A model generated the notes under the pieces. It was not told the DNA's origin. It worked only from the letters and a program-made list of their open reading frames with translations, and did no database searches. From the NCBI GenBank assembly GCA_934462925.1, contig CAKSIT010000003.1:62001-126000 (forward strand): a stretch of 64,000 bases of DNA, in the 5' to 3' direction. The stretch is from an uncultured Oscillospiraceae bacterium. GTDB lineage: Bacteria; Bacillota; Clostridia; Oscillospirales; Ruminococcaceae. A program made the position numbers and the translations under genes. This document shows positions 7,429-15,253 of the stretch, in pieces (position 1 is the first letter of the stretch; every line of letters begins with the position of its first letter).

Positions 7429-9063
7429 TCAGCTCCTGTTTTCCTTTTCAACAATGTTCTCGCCGCAGTAGGTGCGCCGCAGTACGGGCTTTTCTATCTT
7501 GCCCGTGGCGTTTCGCGGCACTTTCGCAAAGATTATCTTTTTCGGGCGCTTGTAGCGCGGCAGTCCCGTGCAGAAGTCGTTTATCTCCTGCTCGGTGCAT
7601 TCCTCGCCCGCCTTTATTTCAACGATAGCGGCGGCTATCTCGCCAAGGCGCTTGTCGGGAAGCCCTATTACCGCAACGTCCTTTATCTTGTCAAAGCGCG
7701 CCATAAAGTTCTCTATCTCAACAGGGTAGATGTTCTCGCCGCCGCTTATTACAACGTCCTTTTTGCGGTCCACAAGGAAGTAGAAGCCGTCCTCGTCCTG
7801 CCGCGCCATGTCGCCTGTCCACAGCCAGCCGTCGTGCAGCACCTCGGCGGTGGCTTCGGGGTTGTTGTAGTAGCATTTCATAACGCCCGGTCCTTTTACT
7901 GCAAGCTCGCCTACCTCGCCGCGCTTTACGTCGCAGCCCTTGTCGTCGATTATCTTTACCTCCCAGCCGAACCCGGGAACGCCGATAGCGCCAACCTTGC
8001 CGATGTTTTCAAGCCCTAAGTGAACGCACCCCGGACCTATCGATTCGGACAGACCGTAATTCGTGTCGTACTGGTGCGCGGGGAAGTACTCGCGCCAGCG
8101 CGCTATAAGGCTCTGCGGCACGGGCTGCGCGCCTATGTGCATGAGCCGCCATTGCGAAAGCTCGTAGTCGGAGAGCCTTACCGTGCCGTTGTCAAGCGCT
8201 TCGAGAATATCAAGCGCCCACGGCACCAGCAGCCATACTATGGTGCATTTTTCGAGCGAGACGGTCTGCAATATGGTTTCGGGGGAAACGCCCTTTAGCA
8301 GCACCGCGCGCCCGCCCGTAAGCAGCGAGCCGAACCAGTGCATTTTTGCGCCCGTGTGGTACAGCGGGGGAATGCACAGGAACACGTCCTCATGCGTCTG
8401 ATGATGGTGCGCCTGCTCGACGCGCGCGGAGTGCATAAGCGCCCTGTGGCTGTGCAGTATCGCTTTCGGGAAGCCCGTCGTACCCGAGGAGAAATAAATC
8501 GCCGCGTCATCGTCGTCGCAAAGCGGAATGCCGGGAGCAATGCTCGCGCAGTTTGAAGCGAGCTTGTCGTAGTCCTCCGCAAAGGATGGGCAGTCGCCGC
8601 CGACATAGAACAGTATTCTGTCCCTGCTTATATCCTCCGCTATGGATTCGATTCGCCCGATAAACTCAGGGCCGAATACCAACACGTCGGCTTCGGCAAG
8701 GTCAAGGCAGTATTTTATTTCGTCCGAGCTGTAGCGGAAGTTCATAGGCACGGCGAGCGCGCCCGTTTTAAGTATGCCAAAGTAAATAGGCAGCCATTCA
8801 AGGCAGTTCATAAGAAGAATCGCAACCTTGTCGCCCTTTTTAACGCCGCGGCTCAGCAGGAGCTGCGCGCAGCGGTTCGCCTTTTCGTTAAAAACGTGCC
8901 ACGTGATTTCGCGCCTGTACCATTCCGACGTGGTGGGCTGAATAAGGTCGTAGTCCTTCCAGAGAACGCGGCGCGTTTCCTGTATCTGCGGGTTTACCTC
9001 TACAAGGGCTACCTCGTTTGCGTATTTTTCGGCGTTATCCTCAAGAAGCTGTGTTATAGGCAT
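7429..9063 (-). CDS. AMP-forming acyl-CoA synthetase
   Basis: A 544-residue adenylate-forming ligase joining a carboxylic acid to CoA through an acyl-AMP. The AMP-binding P-loop motif is YFSSGTTGFPKA, and the C-terminal hinge motif is WTGDMARQDEDGFYFLVDRKKD with the hinge and catalytic lysines expected of the family. The start is the ATG at 9063 (MPITQLLEDN) after AGGGAGAG; the frame extends 17 codons further without a binding site. It sits 16 bases behind iorB. IorAB makes aryl-acetyl-CoA or related acyl-CoA, and a ligase running in reverse would yield the free acid plus ATP, so a role in aromatic amino acid fermentation is a reasonable inference. Confidence 0.9.
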   Translation of the reverse strand: MPITQLLEDNAEKYANEVALVEVNPQIQETRRVLWKDYDLIQPTTSEWYRREITWHVFNEKANRCAQLLLSRGVKKGDKVAILLMNCLEWLPIYFGILKTGALAVPMNFRYSSDEIKYCLDLAEADVLVFGPEFIGRIESIAEDISRDRILFYVGGDCPSFAEDYDKLASNCASIAPGIPLCDDDDAAIYFSSGTTGFPKAILHSHRALMHSARVEQAHHHQTHEDVFLCIPPLYHTGAKMHWFGSLLTGGRAVLLKGVSPETILQTVSLEKCTIVWLLVPWALDILEALDNGTVRLSDYELSQWRLMHIGAQPVPQSLIARWREYFPAHQYDTNYGLSESIGPGCVHLGLENIGKVGAIGVPGFGWEVKIIDDKGCDVKRGEVGELAVKGPGVMKCYYNNPEATAEVLHDGWLWTGDMARQDEDGFYFLVDRKKDVVISGGENIYPVEIENFMARFDKIKDVAVIGLPDKRLGEIAAAIVEIKAGEECTEQEINDFCTGLPRYKRPKKIIFAKVPRNATGKIEKPVLRRTYCGENIVEKENRS

Positions 9064-9079
9064 AACGGCTCTCCCTTCG

Positions 9080-9664
9080 TCAGTCCTGCGCATTCTCGCA
9101 GGCGTAGCCCGCAAGGAACGCAGTCTTATTTATATCCACGGTTTTGGGCGGAACGGTAGAAGCGATAACGTCGAGCCATTGTTCTTTTGAAAACTCCATA
9201 TACCGTGCCGCAAGTCCCAGTATTATGCTGTTGAACACGCGCGGATTGCCAAGCTCCGCCGCCATTTTCGTGGCGTCAACGGCAAGCACGCGGTGATTTT
9301 CGCGCAGCGTTTCGATTATGTTTTCGGGGTATTCCGCAGCGCCGATAACCACCGACATGGGGTCTATGCGCGTGTCGTTTACGATAACAGCGCCGTCCTT
9401 CTTTAAGAAGTGCGCGTAGCGCAGCGCTTCAAGGCGCTCGAACGCTATGAGGATATCCGCCTGTCCTTCTTCAACGACAGGCTCTGCAACGCTTTCGCCG
9501 TAGCGTACGAACGTAACCACGCTGCCGCCGCGCTGCGCCATTCCGTGTACCTCCGAGAGCTTTACGTCATAGCCGCCCGTGAGGGTGATAGCGCCGAGAA
9601 TGCGGCTTGTAAGCAGCGTTCCCTGACCGCCTACGCCCACTATCATTATGTTTTTCGTATTCAT
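9080..9664 (-). CDS. iorB: Indolepyruvate ferredoxin oxidoreductase, beta subunit
   Basis: A 194-residue gamma-type domain of the 2-oxoacid:ferredoxin oxidoreductase family. The N-terminal GVGGQGTLLTSRIL loop and SEVHGMAQRGGSV motif are characteristic of IorB. With IorA it oxidatively decarboxylates aryl pyruvates (from Trp, Phe, Tyr) to acyl-CoA, reducing ferredoxin in the cytoplasm. Its ATG overlaps the last base of the iorA stop codon, with GGGAGG upstream inside iorA, so the two are translationally coupled. Confidence 0.93.
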   Translation of the reverse strand: MNTKNIMIVGVGGQGTLLTSRILGAITLTGGYDVKLSEVHGMAQRGGSVVTFVRYGESVAEPVVEEGQADILIAFERLEALRYAHFLKKDGAVIVNDTRIDPMSVVIGAAEYPENIIETLRENHRVLAVDATKMAAELGNPRVFNSIILGLAARYMEFSKEQWLDVIASTVPPKTVDINKTAFLAGYACENAQD

Positions 9665-11439
9665 TATGCTTTACCTCCCTCGTTGCGCGGGATAAGGCTT
9701 ATCGCGCCGAACTTGCACCGTTTCTCGCACAGCTGGCAGCCGTTGCACATTGCGGCGTTTATCGCGGGCGCGCCGTTTTCCTGCTTTAATATTGCGGGGC
9801 ATCCGGGCGTAAGACATTGCCCGCACTTTCTGCACTTGTCCGCGTCTACAACGCACTTGCCCTTGGGTACGAACTCCTTAAGCAGCGCGCAGGGGGACAT
9901 TGTGATTATAACGGACAGCTCGTCCTTTGCAAGCTCCTGCTTTAGCAGGGCTTCAAGCCCGTCGGTGTCGAACGCGTCGATGCGGTTGACGTTCGGCACG
10001 CCAAGCGCCTTGCACAGCGCGTATATGTCTATGGCGTAGGTAGGCTCGCCTTTAAGGGTTTTGCCCGTTGCGGCGTGGTCCTGGTGTCCCGTCATGCCCG
10101 TGGTGGAGTTATCGAGGATTATGACAGTTCCCGTGGCCTTGTTGTATACCATGTTCATAAGGGAGTTTACGCCCGTATGCAGGAACGTGGAGTCGCCTAT
10201 AAGCGCTACCCAGTCCTTTACGTAGTCCTTGCCGCGCGCCTTTTCCATGCCGTGCAGGGTGGAAATGCTCGCGCCCATGCACACGTTGTAGTCCATAACG
10301 CCCAGCGGCGCTACCGCGCCGAGCGTGTAGCAGCCGATATCGCCCGCGCCGTGCAGCCCGAGCTTTTTAAGCACCGAGTACACGCTTCTGTGCGGGCAGC
10401 CGGGGCAGAGGATAGGCGGCCTGTTGGGGACGGCAGCGGGCGCGGGCGCTGCGCATTCCTCGCCGAGAACGGCGCGGCGAAGCATATTCGCGGAATACTC
10501 GCCCTGAACGGTGAATATCTCCTTGCCGATTACCTTAACGCCCCACGAGCGCACCTGCTCCTCGATAACGGGTTCAAGCTCCTCGACTATGCAGAGCGTT
10601 TTTACCTTTGCCGCGAACTCCTCGATAAGCTTTCTCGGCAGCGGGTGAACAAGCCCCAGCTTCAGCACCGAAGCGTTTGGCAGAGCCTCGCGCACGTACT
10701 GATAGGGAATGCCGCTCGTTATAACGCCGATATCCGTGCCGCGCATTTCCACGCGGTTTATTTCAAACGAACAGGCGTCCTGCGCCATGTCCTTAAGGCG
10801 CTTTTCCACAACAAGGTGGCGCTGCTTTGCCATTGCGGGCATAAGCACGTTTTTCTGTATGTTCTTGACATAGGGCTTGTCGGGTACTTCAACGCGCTGC
10901 TGCGGGTGAACGATACCCTGCGAATGCGCAAGGCGGGTAGTCGTGCGCACGATAATGGGCGTGTCGTACTTTTCGCTCAAATCGAACGCAAGCCTTGTGA
11001 ACTCCCTTGCCTCCTCGCTGTCGGACGGCTCAAGCACGGGAACCATTGCGGCTCTCGCAACCATGCGGGTGTCCTGCTCGTTCTGCGAGCTGTAAATGCC
11101 GGGGTCGTCCGCTGCGACAAGCACAAGCCCGCCGTTCACGCCCGCATAGGATATGGAGTAGAGCGGGTCTGCGGCGACGTTCACGCCTACGAGCTTCATG
11201 GAAGCCAGCGCCCTTACTCCCGCAATGGAAGCGCCTATAGCCACCTCCATAGCCACCTTTTCGTTGGGACTCCACTCTGCGTATATCTCGGGGTATTTGG
11301 CAATGTTCTCGCTTATCTCGGTGCTGGGCGTGCCGGGGTATGCGGCGGAAACCTTAACGCCCGCCTCGTACGCACCCTGCGCTATCGCGGCGTTTCCGAG
11401 CATTATCTGCGGTTTTCCCGCGGTGTATGTCGTGTTCAA
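9664..11439 (-). CDS. iorA: Indolepyruvate ferredoxin oxidoreductase, alpha subunit
   Basis: A 591-residue catalytic subunit carrying the pyrimidine- and pyrophosphate-binding thiamine diphosphate domains, with the GDSTFLHTGVNSLMN segment binding diphosphate and metal, and a C-terminal ferredoxin domain with two cysteine clusters (CRKCGQCLTPGCP and CNGCQLCEKRCKFG) for [4Fe-4S] centres. The chosen start is TTG at 11439, seven bases after GGAAG. The next in-frame ATG at 11403 would remove 12 residues and has no clear binding site. It is the first gene of the operon iorA-iorB-acyl-CoA ligase-methyltransferase. Confidence 0.93.
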   Translation of the reverse strand: MNTTYTAGKPQIMLGNAAIAQGAYEAGVKVSAAYPGTPSTEISENIAKYPEIYAEWSPNEKVAMEVAIGASIAGVRALASMKLVGVNVAADPLYSISYAGVNGGLVLVAADDPGIYSSQNEQDTRMVARAAMVPVLEPSDSEEAREFTRLAFDLSEKYDTPIIVRTTTRLAHSQGIVHPQQRVEVPDKPYVKNIQKNVLMPAMAKQRHLVVEKRLKDMAQDACSFEINRVEMRGTDIGVITSGIPYQYVREALPNASVLKLGLVHPLPRKLIEEFAAKVKTLCIVEELEPVIEEQVRSWGVKVIGKEIFTVQGEYSANMLRRAVLGEECAAPAPAAVPNRPPILCPGCPHRSVYSVLKKLGLHGAGDIGCYTLGAVAPLGVMDYNVCMGASISTLHGMEKARGKDYVKDWVALIGDSTFLHTGVNSLMNMVYNKATGTVIILDNSTTGMTGHQDHAATGKTLKGEPTYAIDIYALCKALGVPNVNRIDAFDTDGLEALLKQELAKDELSVIITMSPCALLKEFVPKGKCVVDADKCRKCGQCLTPGCPAILKQENGAPAINAAMCNGCQLCEKRCKFGAISLIPRNEGGKA

Positions 11440-11497
11440 TACGTTACTTCCTTTCCTTAAGCGCAGAATGCGCGCTTCGACATAATAATACCTTTAT

Positions 11498-11526
11498 ATT
11501 CTAATATATTTGTTCAAAAAAGACAA
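11498..11526 (-). promoter_or_regulatory. Probable promoter of the iorA operon
   Basis: Minus strand TTGTCT (11526-11521), a 17-bp spacer and TAGAAT (11503-11498), about 60 bases before the iorA start. The -35 match is only fair. Confidence 0.5.
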
Positions 11527-11628
11527 GGGCTTTTGCTGTTTTTTGTGTAGTGTGCATAAATAATTTGCCGCTTTTTTGTGCTAAAGTCACTAGTTATCCG
11601 CATAAGGGAAAAATTCGCAAAATAAAGG

Positions 11629-11657
11629 TTGACAAAGCAAGAATATTCTGCTATAAT
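11629..11657 (+). promoter_or_regulatory. Promoter of the sodium-solute symporter gene
   Basis: TTGACA at 11629-11634, a 17-bp spacer, TATAAT at 11652-11657. Confidence 0.85.
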
Positions 11658-11671
11658 GTAATAGCTTTACC

Positions 11672-11705
11672 GCTTTAACGCTTGTTGGCTTTTTAGCGTT
11701 AAAGC
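11672..11705 (+). promoter_or_regulatory. Inverted repeat in the symporter leader
   Basis: A perfect 10-bp inverted repeat, GCTTTAACGC (11672-11681) and its complement (11696-11705), with a 14-base loop. It lies right at the expected transcription start and has no T tract, so it is an operator or a leader hairpin rather than a terminator. Confidence 0.6.
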
Positions 11706-11751
11706 ACAGGAGCAAAACCGCGCATTGCCGCAGAGAAAGGAAGTACCACAA

Positions 11752-13329
11752 ATGCTCTACATTATTCTTGCAGTATACCTTGTCGTTATGATAGGCATAG
11801 GCGTTTACTGCCGCAACAAGTCGGCTTCCGTGTCCGACTACGTCCTCGGAGGGAGGAGCGTGGGCGGCTGGATAACGGCGTTCGCTTACGGCACGTCGTA
11901 TTTTTCGGCGGTTGTGTTTATAGGCTATGCGGGGCAGTTCGGGTGGAGCTACGGCGTGTCCGCGGCGTGGATAGGCATAGGCAACGCGCTTCTGGGGTCT
12001 ACGCTTGTGTGGATAGTTCTCGGGCGCAGGACGCGCGCCATGTCAAAGCTCCTTGACGCTTCTACCATGCCCGAGTTTTTTGAGAAGCGCTACGGCTCAA
12101 AGAGCCTTAAGACGGTGGCGGCGGTAATCGTGTTCGTGTTCCTTATACCGTACACGGCTTCGGTTTACAACGGGCTTTCGCGCCTGTTTGAGATGGCGTT
12201 CAACATTCCGTACTCGTGGTGCATTATAGGTATGGCGGTGCTTACGGCGGTTTACGTTATTCTCGGCGGGTATATGGCGACTGCGATAAACGACTTTATT
12301 CAGGGTATAATCATGCTTGTGGGCATAGTCGCTGTTGTAGCGTGCGTTATAAACGGCAAGGGCGGCTTTTCCGAGGCGCTCTCGCAGCTTGGCGCGGTAA
12401 CGGACGCGGGCATTCCCGAAAACACGCTTAACAGCCTGTTCGGTCCTGACCCGATAAACCTGTTCGGCGTTGTCGTGCTGACGTCGCTTGGCACATGGGG
12501 GCTGCCGCAGATGGTGCAGAAGTTCTACGCGATACGCGACAACGCAGCTATAAAGCGCGGCACGATAATCTCCACGATTTTCGCGGTGATAGTGTCGGGC
12601 GGCTCGTACCTTATGGGCGGCTTCGGGCGGCTGTACGGCGCTGCCGACCCCGAGCTTGCAGCGCAGACCGGCAGAACGCTCATAGAAACGGGCGCTAACG
12701 GCAAGCTGGCGTTCGATTCCATAGTCCCCGCAATGCTGCGCGAGGCGCTGCCCGAGGTGCTTATAGGCATTGTTGTGGTGCTGGTGCTGTCCGCTTCGAT
12801 GTCAACGCTGTCCTCTCTTGTGCTTACGTCAAGCTCCACCCTTACAATCGACCTTATAAAGCCGTTTGTAAAGGGTCTTACGGAAAAGAAGCAGATACTT
12901 ATTATGAAAGTGCTTATAGCTGTATTTCTCACTATTTCCGTTGTGATAGCGCTCAACCCCAACGCCTATATAACAACGCTCATGAGCATTTCGTGGGGCG
13001 CGCTTGCGGGAGCGTTCCTTGCGCCGTATATGTACGGGCTGTTCTCAAAGAAGATAACGCGCCCCGCCGTATGGGCGAGTTTCATAACGGGCGTAGGGCT
13101 TACAACGGCGCATATGTTCGTGTTCTCGCTGGGCTTTTTCCCCGAGCTTACAAAGGCGGCGGCTTCGTTTCCGCTTAACCTTGCCTCCCCGATAAACGCT
13201 GGCGCTGCTGCAATGCTCGCGGGGCTTATCATAGTCCCCGTGGTGAGCGCTTTCACCCGCGTAAAAGACCCCGAGCGCGTGCAGGAAATATTTGACGGGT
13301 GCAAAAAAGAGCGTATGACAAACAGCTGA
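11752..13329 (+). CDS. Sodium:solute symporter (SSS family)
   Basis: A 525-residue membrane transporter with about 13 hydrophobic segments, built like PutP/PanF-type sodium symporters. It uses the sodium gradient to import a small organic solute. The N-terminal region (DYVLGGRSVGGWITAFAYG, then SYFSAVVFIGYAG) and the Ser-rich LSASMSTLSSLVLTSSSTL segment around the eighth helix are hallmarks of the family and include the sodium-site serines and threonines. The ATG at 11752 follows GGAAG; an upstream TTG frame lacks a good site. The gene stands alone behind its own promoter. Substrate (proline, pantothenate, acetate and others are possible) is not determined. Confidence 0.9.
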   Translation: MLYIILAVYLVVMIGIGVYCRNKSASVSDYVLGGRSVGGWITAFAYGTSYFSAVVFIGYAGQFGWSYGVSAAWIGIGNALLGSTLVWIVLGRRTRAMSKLLDASTMPEFFEKRYGSKSLKTVAAVIVFVFLIPYTASVYNGLSRLFEMAFNIPYSWCIIGMAVLTAVYVILGGYMATAINDFIQGIIMLVGIVAVVACVINGKGGFSEALSQLGAVTDAGIPENTLNSLFGPDPINLFGVVVLTSLGTWGLPQMVQKFYAIRDNAAIKRGTIISTIFAVIVSGGSYLMGGFGRLYGAADPELAAQTGRTLIETGANGKLAFDSIVPAMLREALPEVLIGIVVVLVLSASMSTLSSLVLTSSSTLTIDLIKPFVKGLTEKKQILIMKVLIAVFLTISVVIALNPNAYITTLMSISWGALAGAFLAPYMYGLFSKKITRPAVWASFITGVGLTTAHMFVFSLGFFPELTKAAASFPLNLASPINAGAAAMLAGLIIVPVVSAFTRVKDPERVQEIFDGCKKERMTNS

Positions 13330-13340
13330 TAGAACATAAA

Positions 13341-13583
13341 AGACCGCCTCTTTCGGGGCGGTCTCTGACCGTCGAAAAACCCCCATACGGGGGTTTTCCG
13401 ACGGGACATCCGCCCTGCGCGCACGGTTGCGTAAGCGCAGCGTCGCGTACACACTTGTGCGGATAGAAGTGTTTTTTGCCTCGGGAAGCCCGAGGCAAAA
13501 AAGTTATTTCAAAGCCCGCATACGCGGGCAAAATAGACTTTTTCGACAAGCTGAAAGACCGCCTCTTTCGGGGCGGTCTTTCG
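13341..13583. repeat. Cluster of extragenic palindromes downstream of the symporter
   Basis: Five hairpins fill this intergenic stretch. The outer pair are two copies of one hairpin (13341-13364 and 13554-13581, stem of AGACCGCC type). Inside are a 32-base palindrome P (13371-13402), a 14-bp perfect stem-loop with T and A runs on both sides (13472-13502, able to terminate in either direction), and a module Q (13515-13553). P and an inverted Q recur at 29713-29789, so this is a dispersed repeat family of REP/BIME character. The first hairpin probably ends the symporter transcript and the last one the leftward gene at 13594. Confidence 0.75.
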
Positions 13584-13593
13584 CTATTCTGTT

Positions 13594-13947
13594 TTACTCC
13601 GCTGAAACGCCGCGCTTTGCCATTTCGGTGTTGTACTGGGTCTGCGTTATGTCGCCGTTGCGCAAAAGGTCCGCAAGCTCGTCGTCGGTGTAGGTGTAGA
13701 GCGCGTCGGTGCTGTCCGAGCTGTCGGTCGTTGTGGTGCAGTACTCAACGTTCTGCGCGGAATCCTCCTCGAGATACTGCTCCGCTTCGGTGCTCAGCTC
13801 CACCGTGTCGAACCTGTGCGCCTGCTCTGCGGAATCGGCTGCGGCGTTGTCCTGCGCCTGTACCTTTTCGGTTTTCTCCGCCTTTTCCGCGGGGAGCGTT
13901 CCCGTTACCTTTACCTGCGCTGCCGTGGTGTTTATTGTCAGTTCCAT
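13594..13947 (-). CDS. Small hypothetical protein with acidic low-complexity middle
   Basis: A 117-residue soluble protein of unknown function. It has a threonine- and glutamate-rich middle, a short run of serine and aspartate, and a C-terminal segment (TDDELADLLRNGDITQTQYN) that resembles the short helical-hairpin ends of SHOCT-like proteins. The ATG at 13947 follows AGGAGG at eight bases; an upstream start is in frame but unsupported. No signal peptide or membrane segment. It is monocistronic and runs towards the extragenic palindrome cluster. Confidence 0.7.
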   Translation of the reverse strand: MELTINTTAAQVKVTGTLPAEKAEKTEKVQAQDNAAADSAEQAHRFDTVELSTEAEQYLEEDSAQNVEYCTTTTDSSDSTDALYTYTDDELADLLRNGDITQTQYNTEMAKRGVSAE

Positions 13948-14103
13948 TGTGGTGACCTCCTGTTGTCCTGATACGCTCATTCTAGCGCGTGAATGTGATA
14001 AGGCAGTGAAGTCACCGTGCTTTTTTGCGGAAAACCTGCGGGCTATGTGCGCAGATTATAGCTTACTATATGGAAAACATATATGTCGGAGGTTTGTTCC
14101 CCC

Positions 14104-14132
14104 TTGTAATTTTTGCGGTTATGTGCTACAAT
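14104..14132 (+). promoter_or_regulatory. Probable promoter of the 14179 small gene
   Basis: TTGTAA at 14104-14109, a 17-bp spacer and TACAAT at 14127-14132, about 45 bases before the ATG at 14179. The rest of 13948-14103 shows no feature I can support. Confidence 0.6.
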
Positions 14133-14178
14133 AAAGCATATATAACGGGCGCAGACCCGCAGAAAGGGAGAACAGAAA

Positions 14179-14343
14179 ATGGGAGAGCATGACTATATTG
14201 TAAAACGCATTGACGGCGAGTACGCCGTGCTTGCGGACGAAAAGAGCGGCGAGGAGCTTTTCATAGCGCTTTTTCTGCTGCCGCAGGAAGCCGACGTAGG
14301 CGTAAGGCTGCATTACGAGAACCTTGTCTACACCGTAGTGTGA
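14179..14343 (+). CDS. 54-residue protein resembling DUF3006
   Basis: A short ORF with GGGAG eight to twelve bases before its ATG and a promoter upstream. It encodes 54 residues beginning MGEHDYIVKRIDGEYAVL and ending ENLVYTVV. The pattern of a beta strand with I-D-G-E-Y-A-V-L, an acidic turn, a short hydrophobic LFLLP segment and a final strand is like DUF3006 proteins, which are small beta-barrel-like domains of unknown role. The DMT transporter starts 10 bases after its stop, so they form one transcript. Confidence 0.65.
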   Translation: MGEHDYIVKRIDGEYAVLADEKSGEELFIALFLLPQEADVGVRLHYENLVYTVV

Positions 14344-14353
14344 GGGGTGCGCC

Positions 14354-15214
14354 GTGCCTGTATTTGTTATGATGATAGTCGTGGTGGCGTGCTACACGGT
14401 ATGCTCGCTTAGCGACAAATATGCCGTTGCAAAGGTAGGGCTTGACGGAAACACGCTCACATGGCTTATGGCTGCGGCGACGTCGGTGTTTATGCTGGCG
14501 TACCTGCCGTTTGACAGCAGGCTGTTTACGCCTACGGTGTGGTCGTTTGCGGCGATAGCGGCGCTGGCGCTGTTAAAGTACCTTGAGTTTGCGCTTGCGG
14601 CGGCTGTGCTGAAGGAAATGAGCGCGTTCGAGCTTAAGGCGTGGCTCGGGCTTACGGTGTTCGCTTCTTACATAACCGACCTTTTGCGCGGCGCGGAGAC
14701 GCTTGGCGCTGTCACCGCGGTAAAGTTCGGGTGCATTGCCGTAACGGCGGCGGGGCTTTTCGCCATTGCAAGGGCGGGCGGCGAGAAGATACACTACGCG
14801 AAAATCGTGCTGCCGCTTGTGGCGTACCTCGCTTCAAAATACGCCTACGGGCTTACGGTAAGCTTAACGCAGGCGTACATCTCGCCGTCCTACGCGCTGT
14901 TTTTTGCGCTTGTGATACTGGCTGTGGCGCTGCTGCCCGCCGTACACCCGATAACGCTCTTTCGCGAAAAGACGAAGGGCGCGCTTATCGTGGCGCTCAC
15001 AAAAATCCCAAACGTAATAGGGCTTGTACTTGAAAACGCCATTGCCGTGCAGAGCATGGCGAACTACTCGTTCATACAGCCTATGATACTTGTGGTGCTT
15101 TTCTTTATCGGCATATTCCGCAAAGAGGAAAGCTCGCGGCTCGGCGTTATAGGCGGCATTGTGTGCATGGCGGGGATACTCGGGTTTCAGGCGGCGGGGT
15201 TCATTCCCGCGTAA
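14354..15214 (+). CDS. DMT/EamA-superfamily transporter
   Basis: A 286-residue membrane protein with about ten short hydrophobic helices in two five-helix halves, as in drug/metabolite transporters of the EamA type. Such proteins move small metabolites across the cytoplasmic membrane. The start is GTG at 14354, ten bases after the preceding small gene. No ligand can be assigned. It is followed 39 bases later by a MATE transporter gene. Confidence 0.8.
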   Translation: MPVFVMMIVVVACYTVCSLSDKYAVAKVGLDGNTLTWLMAAATSVFMLAYLPFDSRLFTPTVWSFAAIAALALLKYLEFALAAAVLKEMSAFELKAWLGLTVFASYITDLLRGAETLGAVTAVKFGCIAVTAAGLFAIARAGGEKIHYAKIVLPLVAYLASKYAYGLTVSLTQAYISPSYALFFALVILAVALLPAVHPITLFREKTKGALIVALTKIPNVIGLVLENAIAVQSMANYSFIQPMILVVLFFIGIFRKEESSRLGVIGGIVCMAGILGFQAAGFIPA

Positions 15215-15253
15215 ATACACTACAGATATAAGATATAAAAAGGTGAACAAAAG

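Larger units (their letters stand above)
11440..11751. other. Divergent regulatory region between iorA and the symporter
   Basis: No gene is supported in this 312-base AT-rich stretch. It holds a likely leftward promoter for iorA, a consensus rightward promoter for the symporter and a 10-bp inverted repeat in the symporter 5' untranslated region, each listed separately. Confidence 0.7.

Noticed and set aside
13341..13583. CRISPR array
   Set aside because: The hairpins are palindromic, of unequal spacing and of different sequence; there are no direct repeats with regular spacers and no cas genes.
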